From Tepidibacter aestuarii (lineage in GTDB: Bacteria > Bacillota > Clostridia > Peptostreptococcales > Peptostreptococcaceae): a stretch of DNA of 64,000 nt. This document shows, in pieces, positions 1 to 8,487 of this stretch. The translations under genes were made by a program, and so were the position numbers. The notes beneath the pieces were generated by a model that was not told where the DNA came from, searched no databases, and saw nothing but the letters and a program-made list of their open reading frames with translations. The stretch's first letter is position 1. Each line of letters starts with the position of its first letter. The stretch is taken from assembly GCF_934924865.1 (NCBI RefSeq), contig NZ_OW235315.1, positions 1-64,000 of the forward strand, in the 5' to 3' direction.

Positions 1-90
1 AAGTTAATAGAAGATGCAGTAGATAAAAATAATATTAAACATAGTAATGTAAGATTTCTTTTAAATGTCAACACTATCACCTTTTCCTAA
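1..90 (+). CDS. C-terminal end of a gene cut by the window edge (unknown)
   Basis: An open frame runs from the first base to a TAA at 88-90 and gives 29 residues ending NVNTITFS. It is rich in charged residues like a normal protein tail, but it is too short to assign to a family. It may be a chance open frame, because no terminator follows it. Confidence 0.25.
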   Translation, partial: KLIEDAVDKNNIKHSNVRFLLNVNTITFS

Positions 91-181
91 TAAAGTATTA
101 TATATATAAGACAATATAGATTACGAAAAAGTTTCAAATTTTAGAGCAAAATTATAGTTGATAATTATTTTCAAAAAGGTA

Positions 182-210
182 TTTACAATAGAAACTAAGT
201 AGTGTATAAT
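182..210 (+). promoter_or_regulatory. sigma-A type promoter of the rpsD transcript
   Basis: TTTACA at 182-187 and TATAAT at 205-210 are separated by 17 bases, a near-consensus vegetative promoter. A transcript starting near 217 would carry a leader of about 195 nt before the S4 gene. Confidence 0.6.
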
Positions 211-216
211 TTAAAT

Positions 217-412
217 GAAAATGAAAATTGATATCAATAAAACTGCGCATTATTGATACATATACATTATCTGTATATTCATGCCATTGTTTTACACTCT
301 TGGGCTAACAGTCTCTCTTGGTCTGCACACTAAGAGAGGCTGTTTTTGTGAAAGTCAAACGAAATATTATCGCGGCTGCAAAGATAATTAAAAATATATG
401 GAGGGAAAGTTT
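217..412 (+). promoter_or_regulatory. structured 5' leader of rpsD with internal terminator-like hairpin
   Basis: Three hairpins can be read in the leader. TATCAATAA (232-240) pairs with TTATTGATA (250-258). An 11-bp stem, 309-319 with 332-342, is followed by five T (343-347) and looks like an intrinsic terminator. A stem near 366-390 (ATTATC with GATAAT) lies just before the ribosome binding site. S4 regulates its own synthesis through an mRNA leader in Bacillus and relatives. That this leader works by attenuation is inferred from the terminator placed between promoter and gene. Confidence 0.5.
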
Positions 413-1009
413 ATGGCAAAAGATAGAAGACCAAGATTTAAACTATGTAGAAGATTTGGAGTCAATATATATGGGCATCCGAAAGCTATGAATCGTCAAG
501 ATGGTGATATTAGGAAAAAGAAAATGTCTGACTATGGACTACAACTTAACGAAAAACAAAAGTTAAAAGCTTATTATGGAGTTTTAGAAAAGCAGTTTTT
601 AAGATATGTTAAGAAAGCTGTAAAATCTCCGGAATTAACAGGTACAGCATTAGCTCAAATGTTAGAATGTAGACTTGATAATATGGTATATAGAATGGGA
701 TTTGCATCGTCTATTAGACAAGCAAGACAAATGGTAACTCACAGACATATACTAGTTAATGGAGAACGAGTGGATAGACCTTCTTATGAGGTAGCTCTAG
801 GGGATGTTATAACTCTTAAAGAAAAATCTAGAAAAAATGAGATGTTTGTAGAGACTTTTAATAACTTCAATAGCTTCCAACTAGATTATATAGAAATAGA
901 TAAAAATAATTTTAGTGGAAAGCTTACAAAAATACCTGCTAGAGAAAATATACCGATAGAGGTAAGTGACCATCTTGTTGTTGAGTTCTATTCTAAGGTA
1001 AAGTCTTAA
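413..1009 (+). CDS. rpsD: 30S ribosomal protein S4, zinc-free (C-minus) stand-alone type
   Basis: S4 binds 16S rRNA early in assembly of the small subunit. The 198-residue product has the S4 N-terminal domain followed by an S4 RNA-binding domain at about residues 88-150 ([17 protein letters not shown], then [16 protein letters not shown]). Only one cysteine (Cys12) remains in the N-terminal region, so this is the zinc-free form and not the four-cysteine form. The start at 413 follows GGAGGG (400-405) by 7 bases; an in-frame ATG at 398 overlaps that site and is unlikely. The gene is monocistronic and not in the alpha operon with rpsM, rpsK and rpoA. Many clostridia carry an additional lone S4, so it may be a paralogue. 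Confidence 0.93.
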   Translation: MAKDRRPRFKLCRRFGVNIYGHPKAMNRQDGDIRKKKMSDYGLQLNEKQKLKAYYGVLEKQFLRYVKKAVKSPELTGTALAQMLECRLDNMVYRMGFASSIRQARQMVTHRHILVNGERVDRPSYEVALGDVITLKEKSRKNEMFVETFNNFNSFQLDYIEIDKNNFSGKLTKIPARENIPIEVSDHLVVEFYSKVKS

Positions 1010-1042
1010 AGCATAAGCTATCTTTAGAATTATATAAAAGAG

Positions 1043-1110
1043 AAATAGATATTAAGGTTAAAAATTACTGCATTGAGCAATAATATTAACTGATGATATC
1101 TATTTTTTTT
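1043..1110 (+). terminator. intrinsic terminator after rpsD
   Basis: AAATAGATAT (1043-1052) pairs with ATATCTATTT (1096-1105). An inner GTTAA/TTAAC stem lies between them and a T run follows. Confidence 0.6.
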
Positions 1111-1265
1111 TGCCAATAAAAATCATAATATTTTTAAAAATGTTGTATAGATAAAAATAAATTTGTTGTATATAATAAGTATAGCGAGTATTTTAGAGAA
1201 TAAGCATGTATATTAAAGATTATTTAGACTGAGCTTGCTATATTAGTATATAGAGGAGAAGATCG

Positions 1266-2174
1266 ATGGAAGGCTGGATTATTTACAGTGAGAATGAAAC
1301 AGAAATTGTTTCAGAAAGAAATGAAGTTAATAGATTTGTTGAAGAGGCTGAGGAGGAAGGAATTCACCTTAGAGTATTAAAACCAGAACAAATAGATTTA
1401 TTTGTAACTAGTCAAAATAGGAAGAGTATATTGGTTGATGGAGAGGTCACAACATTACCAGATTTTGTACTTCCTAGAATGGGAGCTGGAACTACGTATT
1501 TTGCTTTAGCAGTTATTAGACATTTAGAGAGACTTGGAGTACCGTGTATAAATTCATCTCACGCTATAGAAATCGTAAAGGATAAGTTATATACACAACA
1601 GATATTAGCTGAGAATAATTTTCCTGTTCCAAAAACTATGTTGGCTAAGTTTCCAATAAATATTGATTTAATAGAAAAGAATATTGGATTTCCAGCTGTT
1701 ATAAAAACATTATCAGGAACTCAAGGAAAAGGTGTGTTTTTAGCTAACACAAAATCTTCTTTTAAGGATTTAATGCAATTAATCGAGATAACTAATTCTA
1801 AGTTGAATATAATAATTCAAGAATTTGTAAAAGACAGTTATGGAAGAGATTTGAGAGTATTAATAGTAGGAGGACGTGCTATTGCATGTATGGAAAGAAC
1901 AGCTGCGTCTGAAGGATTTAAAGCTAATTTCTCTGATGGAGGAATTGTAAAAGAATATGAATTAACTCCTGAAATTGAATGGTTATCGACAGAAGCGTGC
2001 AAAGTTACTGGTCTTGAGATAGCAGGGGTAGATTTATTGTTTGATGGTGACCATTATAAAATCTGTGAAATAAATTCATCTCCTGGATTTAGAGGAATTG
2101 AATCGTGTTGTGATATAAATGTTGCTAAAGAGATATTCAAGTACTTAAAAATAAGATTTGGTATATACAGTTAA
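1266..2174 (+). CDS. RimK-like ATP-grasp ligase
   Basis: ATP-grasp ligases of the RimK family join an amino acid or peptide amino group to an acyl-phosphate made with ATP; RimK itself adds glutamates to ribosomal protein S6. The 302 residues show a preATP-grasp domain (about 1-95), then the ATP-grasp fold: KDKLYTQQILAENNFPVPKT, FPAVIKTLSGTQGKGV (nucleotide loop), RDLRVLIVGG, and the metal-binding end ICEINSSPGFRGIE. The start follows GAGGAG. A GNAT acetyltransferase gene follows after 25 bases and is probably co-transcribed. The acceptor substrate is unknown; lysine/glutamate carrier-protein ligases (LysX type) are an alternative. Confidence 0.75.
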   Translation: MEGWIIYSENETEIVSERNEVNRFVEEAEEEGIHLRVLKPEQIDLFVTSQNRKSILVDGEVTTLPDFVLPRMGAGTTYFALAVIRHLERLGVPCINSSHAIEIVKDKLYTQQILAENNFPVPKTMLAKFPINIDLIEKNIGFPAVIKTLSGTQGKGVFLANTKSSFKDLMQLIEITNSKLNIIIQEFVKDSYGRDLRVLIVGGRAIACMERTAASEGFKANFSDGGIVKEYELTPEIEWLSTEACKVTGLEIAGVDLLFDGDHYKICEINSSPGFRGIESCCDINVAKEIFKYLKIRFGIYS

Positions 2175-2199
2175 GACTATTTTATTTGAGGAGACTAGT

Positions 2200-2700
2200 A
2201 TGATAAATGTACATGAAATAAATAATTTTAATTCATTATGTGAGACATATAATAAAGATGAACTGACTATCAAAATAGCTGATTTGGTAAATGCTAATAT
2301 GTTATATGAAAATAAAGGAAATACTTATTCAAAAGATGAAATGCAAGGTTTGGGCAAAAATAAAACTGCTGAGTCTATTAAAGAATTAATAGATAGAGCG
2401 TATTTAGTTTATTTAACTAATGAAAAAAATGAAATCATAGGATGTGGAATGGTTATTAAACAAGATAATCTATATTTTGCAAAAACTCTTCATATAAGAC
2501 ATGATTATAGAGGATTTGGATATGCTCAAAAAATATGTGATTTACGTGAGAACTTTCTTAGAAGCATAGGAGAAAAGGAAATTTATATAGAGTCTTTAAA
2601 ATATCCTAAAACTATAGAGTTCCATAAAAAAAGAGGATTTAAAGAGTGTCCGAACTATAGAGAATTAAAATACACTATACTTATGAAAAAGGATTTATAG
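2200..2700 (+). CDS. GNAT family N-acetyltransferase
   Basis: Transfers an acetyl group from acetyl-CoA to an amine. The 166-residue product carries the GNAT acetyl-CoA loop HIRHDYRGFGYAQKI (about residues 97-111) and the typical C-terminal IEFHKKRGF strand-helix. The ATG at 2200 follows GAGGAG (2188-2193) by 6 bases, so longer in-frame starts that overlap the upstream gene were not used. It sits directly after the RimK-like ligase, which suggests both act on one substrate or pathway. The substrate is not evident. Confidence 0.75.
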   Translation: MINVHEINNFNSLCETYNKDELTIKIADLVNANMLYENKGNTYSKDEMQGLGKNKTAESIKELIDRAYLVYLTNEKNEIIGCGMVIKQDNLYFAKTLHIRHDYRGFGYAQKICDLRENFLRSIGEKEIYIESLKYPKTIEFHKKRGFKECPNYRELKYTILMKKDL

Positions 2701-2703
2701 AAG

Positions 2704-2744
2704 AATAGGTTGATATTAATTATATTGATATCAACCTATTTTTG
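2704..2744 (+). terminator. intrinsic terminator after the ligase/acetyltransferase pair
   Basis: A perfect 13-bp stem (2704-2716 with 2728-2740) ends in a T run. Confidence 0.85.
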
Positions 2745-2757
2745 TATATAAAAAATG

Positions 2758-2779
2758 TTTACCATATCTATTTGGTAAA
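2758..2779 (+). promoter_or_regulatory. candidate operator before the B3/B4-domain gene
   Basis: TTTACC (2758-2763), a 10-base spacer and GGTAAA (2774-2779) form an inverted repeat about 45 bases ahead of the next start codon. This size suits a dimeric repressor, but no cognate regulator is evident. Confidence 0.3.
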
Positions 2780-2824
2780 ATTTGTGTTATCATATTAAAA
2801 AATAACAAACTAGGGGGATTTGTT

Positions 2825-3529
2825 ATGAAATTTAAAGTTTATAAAGAGGTATTCGATAAGATTCCTGATGTATGCTTTGGAGTTGTAGTAGCATATAATG
2901 TAAACAATAAGGTGGGGAATTCTGATATTGAAAAAACTTTAAGACACGAAATGGATGACTTAAAAATAAGGCTTGATGGATGTAATATAAAGGAATACGA
3001 AAGTATAATTCCTTATAGAAATGCATTTAAGAACATAGGAATTAATCCTAACAAGTATATGAGCTCTATAGAAGCAATGACGAAGAGGGTATCAAAGGGG
3101 AGCAAGCTACCATTTATAAATCCAGTAGTAGATTTAGTAAACTCATTGTCTTTAAAATACATACTTCCTATGGGGGCACATGATATGGATGATTTAAAAG
3201 AGGAAATAACAGTTAGGTTATCAAAAGAAGGAGATACGTTTATTCCTCTTGGATGTAATGAAGTAGAAACTGTAGAAGCTGGGGAATTAGTATATTCAGA
3301 TAGAGAGAGAATAAGAACCCGTAGATGGATATGGAGACAAAGTGCTAGAGGAAGTATAACTAAGGATAGTAAGAATATATTTTTCCCTATAGATGGATTT
3401 GAGTCTAAGAATAAGAAAACTGTAGTAAATGCTATGAATGAACTAGAAGAACTTTTGGTCAAGTATTTTGATTGTGAGACTAAGAAATTTTTTGTTGATA
3501 AAGATAATAGAGAGGTAGATATATATTAA
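2825..3529 (+). CDS. B3/B4 tRNA-binding domain protein (PheT-like editing domain)
   Basis: The 234 residues match the free-standing B3/B4 domain, related to the editing module in the beta chain of phenylalanyl-tRNA synthetase. Recognisable parts are PYRNAFKNIGINPNKYMSS, KGSKLPFINPVVDLVN (about 93-108) and PMGAHDMDDL (about 117-126). The family is thought to act on mischarged tRNA or related aminoacyl substrates in the cytoplasm; the precise reaction is unproven. The start follows GGGGGA. The gene is flanked by strong terminators and is monocistronic. Confidence 0.75.
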   Translation: MKFKVYKEVFDKIPDVCFGVVVAYNVNNKVGNSDIEKTLRHEMDDLKIRLDGCNIKEYESIIPYRNAFKNIGINPNKYMSSIEAMTKRVSKGSKLPFINPVVDLVNSLSLKYILPMGAHDMDDLKEEITVRLSKEGDTFIPLGCNEVETVEAGELVYSDRERIRTRRWIWRQSARGSITKDSKNIFFPIDGFESKNKKTVVNAMNELEELLVKYFDCETKKFFVDKDNREVDIY

Positions 3530-3542
3530 GGTAGTTGAACGA

Positions 3543-3596
3543 AAAATGACGTGTATTGAAATATAATAATTATTTCAATACACGTCATTTTTAAAT
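3543..3596 (+). terminator. intrinsic terminator, long perfect stem
   Basis: A 21-bp perfect stem (3543-3563 with 3571-3591) with a 7-base loop follows the B3/B4-domain gene. Both arms end in A/T tracts, so it could also stop transcription arriving on the other strand. Confidence 0.85.
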
Positions 3597-3706
3597 TTAA
3601 CTTCTTATGAGTTATTAATAAATATAGCGAGAAATTTCGTAGTGTAAACCTAATCAAGTACTTTGCATATTATATGAATACAGTGAAATATTTAAGGGGG
3701 GATATA

Positions 3707-4975
3707 ATGTATTTTAATCCTATGTTTTTTCCTCAGTATATGAGAAAAAATAATAAAAAGAGTTATATACTGGATTTTGAAAAGGGAGATGTAAATGGAA
3801 ATAAAGTGGTGGATAATGTATATCTAATAGGAGATAAGCCTTATGGAGATGGTAGTCCATTTAGAGATAATATACGAATAAAGATAGTAGATGGAAAAAC
3901 AGGTCGCCAATATATAATTCCACTTAAAGAGAATGCAGGGTATAATCCAACTATATTCTTAGGAGATTTTACGAATGATGGAGTAGATAATATTTTTGTA
4001 GCTATAGATTCTGGGGGAAGTGGAGGATATGCTTTTTATTATATATACTCGTTTTTAGATAATAAACCTAATATGATATTTGATTTTGAAAAATTCAATA
4101 AGGATAATCAATATGAGGTAAATTATATGGATTATTATGAGGCAGAAATTATAGAAGAAAGTGATAAAGAAAGGTATATAATAAATCTTGAATATAAGGG
4201 AGAAAAATATTTATCTGAGATATATAATGAAGATGGAACATTGAAGGAGAGTATTAGCGGATGGGTAAATCCTCTTGGAAGATTATATCCAATAGATTTT
4301 AATAGAAATGGGGTATATGAGTTATATGCTGAGCAGAGAATAGCTGGAAGATATAATGCAGATGGACTTGGGTATGTTCAAACATCTCTTAAGTGGAATG
4401 GGAGTAGTTTCTCACCGTTTTTCCAAACTGTTGGAATTTTTGGATCAGAAAAAGAAGATGAAGATAAGATGGTTTGTGGATCAGATTTTTCAGATGTAAA
4501 ATATATTTACTCTGAAAATATCAAAGATGAAAAGCTTGAAAAAGCTATTATAGATTTATATGAACTAGAAGCATCAGATAATACTAGATACTACTACAAT
4601 AGAATAGATTTTGATTCTGATGGAGTTGCTGAAGTATTTGTATATATAGTAGGATCTGCTACATGTGGAAGCGGAGGATGTAGTGCAGCTATTTTCAAAG
4701 AGTTGAATGGCGAATATGAGATTGTTTCACAATTTACATTAGTAAATACACCTGTAGTAGTAAGTGATACAAAGACTAATGGATATAATGATTTGATAAT
4801 GAATGTATCGGGAGGAGGAATTAAACCATTTTGTGCTGTTATGAAGTATGATGGGACTACTTATCCTCAAAATCCATCAATACAGCCTAAGTTAGAGGCA
4901 GGAACTAAAGTTACGGGGATAGGAATAATAAGTGATGAAATAACTCCAAATACAGGAATACCAATAGGGTTTTGA
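3707..4975 (+). CDS. VCBS/FG-GAP-like repeat protein, function unknown
   Basis: 422 residues with recurring acidic calcium-loop-like units: GDVNGNKVVDN, GDFTNDGVDN, DFNRNGVYEL and DFDSDGVAEV. These resemble the blades of FG-GAP/VCBS beta-propeller proteins. There is no signal peptide or membrane segment; the N terminus is MYFNPMFFPQYMRKNNKK. The start at 3707 is preceded by GGGGGG with proper spacing, whereas the in-frame ATG at 3674 has no good site. A cytoplasmic or mother-cell (spore surface) location is an inference from the missing signal peptide. The stop codon lies inside the terminator stem. Confidence 0.6.
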   Translation: MYFNPMFFPQYMRKNNKKSYILDFEKGDVNGNKVVDNVYLIGDKPYGDGSPFRDNIRIKIVDGKTGRQYIIPLKENAGYNPTIFLGDFTNDGVDNIFVAIDSGGSGGYAFYYIYSFLDNKPNMIFDFEKFNKDNQYEVNYMDYYEAEIIEESDKERYIINLEYKGEKYLSEIYNEDGTLKESISGWVNPLGRLYPIDFNRNGVYELYAEQRIAGRYNADGLGYVQTSLKWNGSSFSPFFQTVGIFGSEKEDEDKMVCGSDFSDVKYIYSENIKDEKLEKAIIDLYELEASDNTRYYYNRIDFDSDGVAEVFVYIVGSATCGSGGCSAAIFKELNGEYEIVSQFTLVNTPVVVSDTKTNGYNDLIMNVSGGGIKPFCAVMKYDGTTYPQNPSIQPKLEAGTKVTGIGIISDEITPNTGIPIGF

Positions 4976-4995
4976 TATCAAAACCCTATCTTTTT
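4964..4995 (+). terminator. intrinsic terminator overlapping the stop codon
   Basis: ATAGGGTTTTGAT pairs with ATCAAAACCCTAT (4964-4989) and T5 follows. The TGA stop of the upstream gene is within the hairpin. Confidence 0.85.
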
Positions 4996-5160
4996 ATATT
5001 TTAATACAGGAACATCAGGTTTTATGACAATATATACACCTCCATTAATATTAATTCTATAAACTATATGATTTAACAGCATAATCTATACTTACATTAA
5101 CGATTTATGATATTCATCATAAAAAATGGGTATCATATGAATAAAAAGGAGGGGTTTTTT

Positions 5161-5523
5161 ATGGATAGGAAGAAATTGCAAGATGAATTTAAAGAAGAGA
5201 TAGGTTTTATACCACCAGGCGTTATGGTATCTCAGAGTTTTGGAGAAAGCTTTCAGGAGATAATATCGAGCTATCATCATGAGATTTGGCGTGATGGAGT
5301 GATACCTCTTAAGTATAGATATTTAATTGCACTTGCAACATCTGTGTTTGAAGAAAATGAAACTAGAGGAAAACTAGAAATGAACAAAGCAATTAAGTAC
5401 GGTGCAACAAAAGAAGAGATATTAGAAGTATTAAAGCAACAAGTTTGGATGAAGGGTGCTCCTACTTTAGTAAAAATAGCTCCTCTTATAAAATATATGG
5501 ATAGTAAATTTGAAAATAAATAG
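5161..5523 (+). CDS. carboxymuconolactone decarboxylase (AhpD-like) family protein
   Basis: A 120-residue all-helical CMD-family protein: RYLIALATSVFEENETRGK (about 55-74) and AIKYGATKEEILEVLKQQ (about 81-98). The CxxC pair that makes AhpD members redox-active is absent (no cysteine at all), so a peroxidase-reductant role is unlikely. The ATG at 5161 follows AAGGAGGGG. Monocistronic between terminators; the substrate is unknown. Confidence 0.7.
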   Translation: MDRKKLQDEFKEEIGFIPPGVMVSQSFGESFQEIISSYHHEIWRDGVIPLKYRYLIALATSVFEENETRGKLEMNKAIKYGATKEEILEVLKQQVWMKGAPTLVKIAPLIKYMDSKFENK

Positions 5524-5545
5524 TATAAATAAAATATTTTTTAAC

Positions 5546-5578
5546 AAAACGGTCACTTTTGTGACTGTTTTATTTTTT
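5546..5578 (+). terminator. intrinsic terminator
   Basis: AAAACGGTCAC (5546-5556) pairs with GTGACTGTTTT (5561-5571) around TTTT, then a T run. Confidence 0.85.
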
Positions 5579-5669
5579 AAGTATAATAATCAGGCTATAT
5601 CAATTGAAAACATAAAAATGTTTTGTTATAATTACTAAAGCTTATAATAACAAATTGGAGGTACTTACA

Positions 5670-6017
5670 ATGGAAATCAAAAGATATGAAGGCACGGGAA
5701 GAATGAGTAGAGCGGTTGTACATAATGGAACTATTTACTTATGCGGACAAACTTGTTCAGATAAAGAAGGGGTAAAAGAGCAAACTAAGGTTGTTCTTGA
5801 AAAAATAGAAGATTTATTAAATAAATATGGATCAGACAAAAGACATATACTATCTGCTACTATATACTTAAAAGATATGTCTATGTTCCAAGAAATGAAT
5901 GAAGTATGGGATAACTGGGTTGAAGATGGATTTGAGCCTGCAAGAGCGTGTGTTGAAGCTAAGATGGCTAGAGAATCTTTATTAGTTGAAATCTCAATTG
6001 TAGCTGCTGTTAAATAA
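5670..6017 (+). CDS. RidA family (YjgF/YER057c/UK114) enamine/imine deaminase-like protein
   Basis: RidA proteins hydrolyse reactive enamine/imine intermediates formed by PLP enzymes. The 115 residues show the family pattern: VHNGTIYLCGQT near the start, a central ATIYLKDM strand, and the C-terminal signature PARACVEAKMARESLLVEI, whose first arginine is the substrate carboxylate-binding position. The ATG at 5670 follows GGAGG (5656-5660). The gene stands alone between terminators, so context does not tell the subclass (RidA or Rid2-7). Confidence 0.8.
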   Translation: MEIKRYEGTGRMSRAVVHNGTIYLCGQTCSDKEGVKEQTKVVLEKIEDLLNKYGSDKRHILSATIYLKDMSMFQEMNEVWDNWVEDGFEPARACVEAKMARESLLVEISIVAAVK

Positions 6018-6020
6018 ATA

Positions 6021-6060
6021 AAAAATCTCCTATAGTGTAAATTGCTATAGGAGATTTTTT
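6021..6060 (+). terminator. intrinsic terminator after the RidA gene
   Basis: A 12-bp stem, AATCTCCTATAG with CTATAGGAGATT, is followed by T6. Confidence 0.9.
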
Positions 6061-6223
6061 GTTTAAATTGTCGATGTTATTAAATTTTAATATTAAGGCT
6101 ATAAATAAAATCTTTAATAGCTTCAGATAAATATTATAATACATAAAACTTAAAAAAATATTAAATAATTCTTAAATTTATAATAAATATAAATTATAAT
6201 AAACTTAGGAAAGGAGTAGTCAT

Positions 6224-6919
6224 ATGAATATAAATATTTTAGTTGTAGAAGATGAAGAAGATATAAGGAATCTATTATCTGTCAATTTATCTAATAAAGG
6301 ATATAACATAATTGAAGCTTCAAATGGAATAGAGGCCTTAGAGCTATTTTATAAAAATGATATTGATTTGATAATTATAGATGTTATGATGCCCATTATG
6401 GATGGGTTTAAGACTGTTTCTAAAATAAGGACAACGAGCAAAGTTCCTATAATATTTTTGACAGCAAGAGATGATGAAACTGATAAAGTTCTAGGATTTG
6501 GTTTAGGTGCCGATGATTATGTAGTAAAGCCTTTTAGCATACCGGAGGTAATTTCTAGAGTACAAGCTCATCTTAGAAGATATATAGAATATGGTGTAAA
6601 TAATTCTAATAAAGCAATTACCAATGGTAGTATAAGTATAGATACTGAAAATTACATAGCTAGAAAGAATAATATAGATATAGATTTAAATCCTAAGGAA
6701 TTAAAGATATTATCACTTTTCATGGAAAATGTAGGACGTATATATACTAAAAAACAGATATATGAAAATGTGTGGGAAGATATATATCATGGAGATGATA
6801 ATACTATAATGGTTCATATAAGTCATATAAGAGAAAAGATAGAGGATGATCCCAAAAAGCCTAAGTACATAAAAACAATAAGGGGAATTGGTTATAGAAT
6901 GGAAAAAAATTATGATTAA
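6224..6919 (+). CDS. OmpR/PhoB family response regulator
   Basis: 231 residues: receiver domain (about 1-118) with the acidic pair ED at 9-10, phosphoacceptor Asp53 in LIIIDVMMP and the conserved KPF, then a winged-helix DNA-binding domain (about 130-228) ending KYIKTIRGIGYRMEK. It binds DNA when phosphorylated by its partner kinase, whose gene overlaps the end of this one by 8 bases. The start follows GGAAAGGAG. The target genes cannot be read from the sequence; the GH18 gene just downstream is a possible target by proximity only. Confidence 0.88.
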   Translation: MNINILVVEDEEDIRNLLSVNLSNKGYNIIEASNGIEALELFYKNDIDLIIIDVMMPIMDGFKTVSKIRTTSKVPIIFLTARDDETDKVLGFGLGADDYVVKPFSIPEVISRVQAHLRRYIEYGVNNSNKAITNGSISIDTENYIARKNNIDIDLNPKELKILSLFMENVGRIYTKKQIYENVWEDIYHGDDNTIMVHISHIREKIEDDPKKPKYIKTIRGIGYRMEKNYD

Positions 6920-8333
6920 TATACCTAACCCTTTTAGAAAAATAAACATATCTACAAAGCTATTTTTAAATTATTTGCTTTTATTCATAATACTTGTATT
7001 CATATTGATTTTAAGCTTTGCTGGATGTATGGTTTATATAGAAAAACAAGATATGGGAACTATAGATGACGTAGATATGGTTAGTCTTTATGAGAACATA
7101 CATAAGTACGGTATGGATAGAGCGTGTGAAAGAGAAGGAATAAAAGATAATTCATATATTGAATTATTAGACGAAAATCTAAAAGTAATAGATCAGTATA
7201 ACAGTAGACATTCAAAGGGGTATACATATGAGCAAAAAGAATTCAATAAAATAATAATATCTAATTATTATTACTATCAATATTCAGATGATCTGAATGA
7301 AAAATCAAATAGCTTTAATATTTACTATTCTAAAGAAACGGGAAACATTTTATTGGCATCTGTTCCAAATCAGGAGATTAAATTCATACAAAAGGTATTT
7401 AAAGTTACATTTATAATATTTGTATTAGTTCTATTAATATTTATACTTATATATGCTAAATGGACATCTATAAGTTTAGTAAGGCCTATTAAATCTTTGG
7501 TTAAAGGTGTTGATAAGATAAGCAAAGGTCATTATGACACCAGAATCAAGATAAAAGATAAGAATGAATTAGGTATTTTGAAGGATTCTATAAATAATAT
7601 GAGTAAAAAGATACAAGAGGAAATATTTCTTAGGGAAAAAGCAGAGAAGAATAGAAAGAGATTGATACTTGATATATCTCATGACTTAAAAACCCCCCTT
7701 ACTAATATAATTGGTTATTCTGAAACTATATATTATGATACAGAATTAGATGAATCTACTAAAAATAAATATCTAAACATAATAATTTCTAATAGCAAAA
7801 AAGCAAATAATCTTATAAATGATTTGTTTGAATTGTCAAAAATAGATAGTGATGATAATAAAATAGAATTAGAAAGACAGGATATATGTGAATTTATCAG
7901 AACATTACTTATAGACTATGTTTTTGAAATAGAAGAAAATAATATGTATTATGAGTTTGATATTCCTGAGTATAAGATAATGTGTGATATATCTGATAAG
8001 TATTTGCAAAGAGCAATTGGCAATTTAATAGTTAACAGCATAAAATATAGTGGTAAAAAATGTACTCTTAAAATCAAAATTACAAAAGAAGAAAATAACG
8101 TTATTATAAATATTGAAGATAATGGTATAGGAATAAAGAGTGATTCTATTAAAGATATATTTGAACCATTTGTAAGAACTGATTCTTCTAGAAATTCAAA
8201 AACTGGAGGAACTGGTCTTGGACTTACTATAACAAGGGCAATAATAAAAAAACATAGGGGAGATGTATATTTAGACCCATATGTTGATAAAGGTTGTAGA
8301 TTTATAATAAATATTCCTATAAGCAAAATTTAA
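6912..8333 (+). CDS. membrane sensor histidine kinase
   Basis: About 473 residues: membrane segment 1 (about 18-43), an extracellular sensor region of about 120 residues with no recognised fold, membrane segment 2 (about 164-183), HAMP linker, HisKA with LDISHDLKTPLTN (His257), and HATPase with NLIVNSIKYS, EDNGIGI and GTGLGLTI. It phosphorylates the upstream regulator. The ATG at 6912 overlaps the regulator stop; a TTG at 6888 is also open but has a ribosome site touching it. The stimulus is unknown. Confidence 0.85.
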   Translation: MINIPNPFRKINISTKLFLNYLLLFIILVFILILSFAGCMVYIEKQDMGTIDDVDMVSLYENIHKYGMDRACEREGIKDNSYIELLDENLKVIDQYNSRHSKGYTYEQKEFNKIIISNYYYYQYSDDLNEKSNSFNIYYSKETGNILLASVPNQEIKFIQKVFKVTFIIFVLVLLIFILIYAKWTSISLVRPIKSLVKGVDKISKGHYDTRIKIKDKNELGILKDSINNMSKKIQEEIFLREKAEKNRKRLILDISHDLKTPLTNIIGYSETIYYDTELDESTKNKYLNIIISNSKKANNLINDLFELSKIDSDDNKIELERQDICEFIRTLLIDYVFEIEENNMYYEFDIPEYKIMCDISDKYLQRAIGNLIVNSIKYSGKKCTLKIKITKEENNVIINIEDNGIGIKSDSIKDIFEPFVRTDSSRNSKTGGTGLGLTITRAIIKKHRGDVYLDPYVDKGCRFIINIPISKI

Positions 8334-8338
8334 GAAAG

Positions 8339-8384
8339 CTATTCCTAAGTAGAAAGTAATTTTTGCGCTAGGGATAGTTTTTTT
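8339..8384 (+). terminator. intrinsic terminator after the two-component pair
   Basis: CTATTCCTA (8339-8347) pairs with TAGGGATAG (8369-8377), then T7. Confidence 0.7.
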
Positions 8385-8487
8385 ATTGAAAAATTTGTAT
8401 TAACATACACTACTTACCTGTTGAATGTATGTATATTTAATAGGTACTATATATAGTAAAGGCATTATTTTTAATAGGGGGTATGTT

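Noticed and set aside
3013..3462. Open frame of 149 codons antisense to the B3/B4-domain gene
   Set aside because: Antisense shadow without ribosome site; the sense gene has strong family support.
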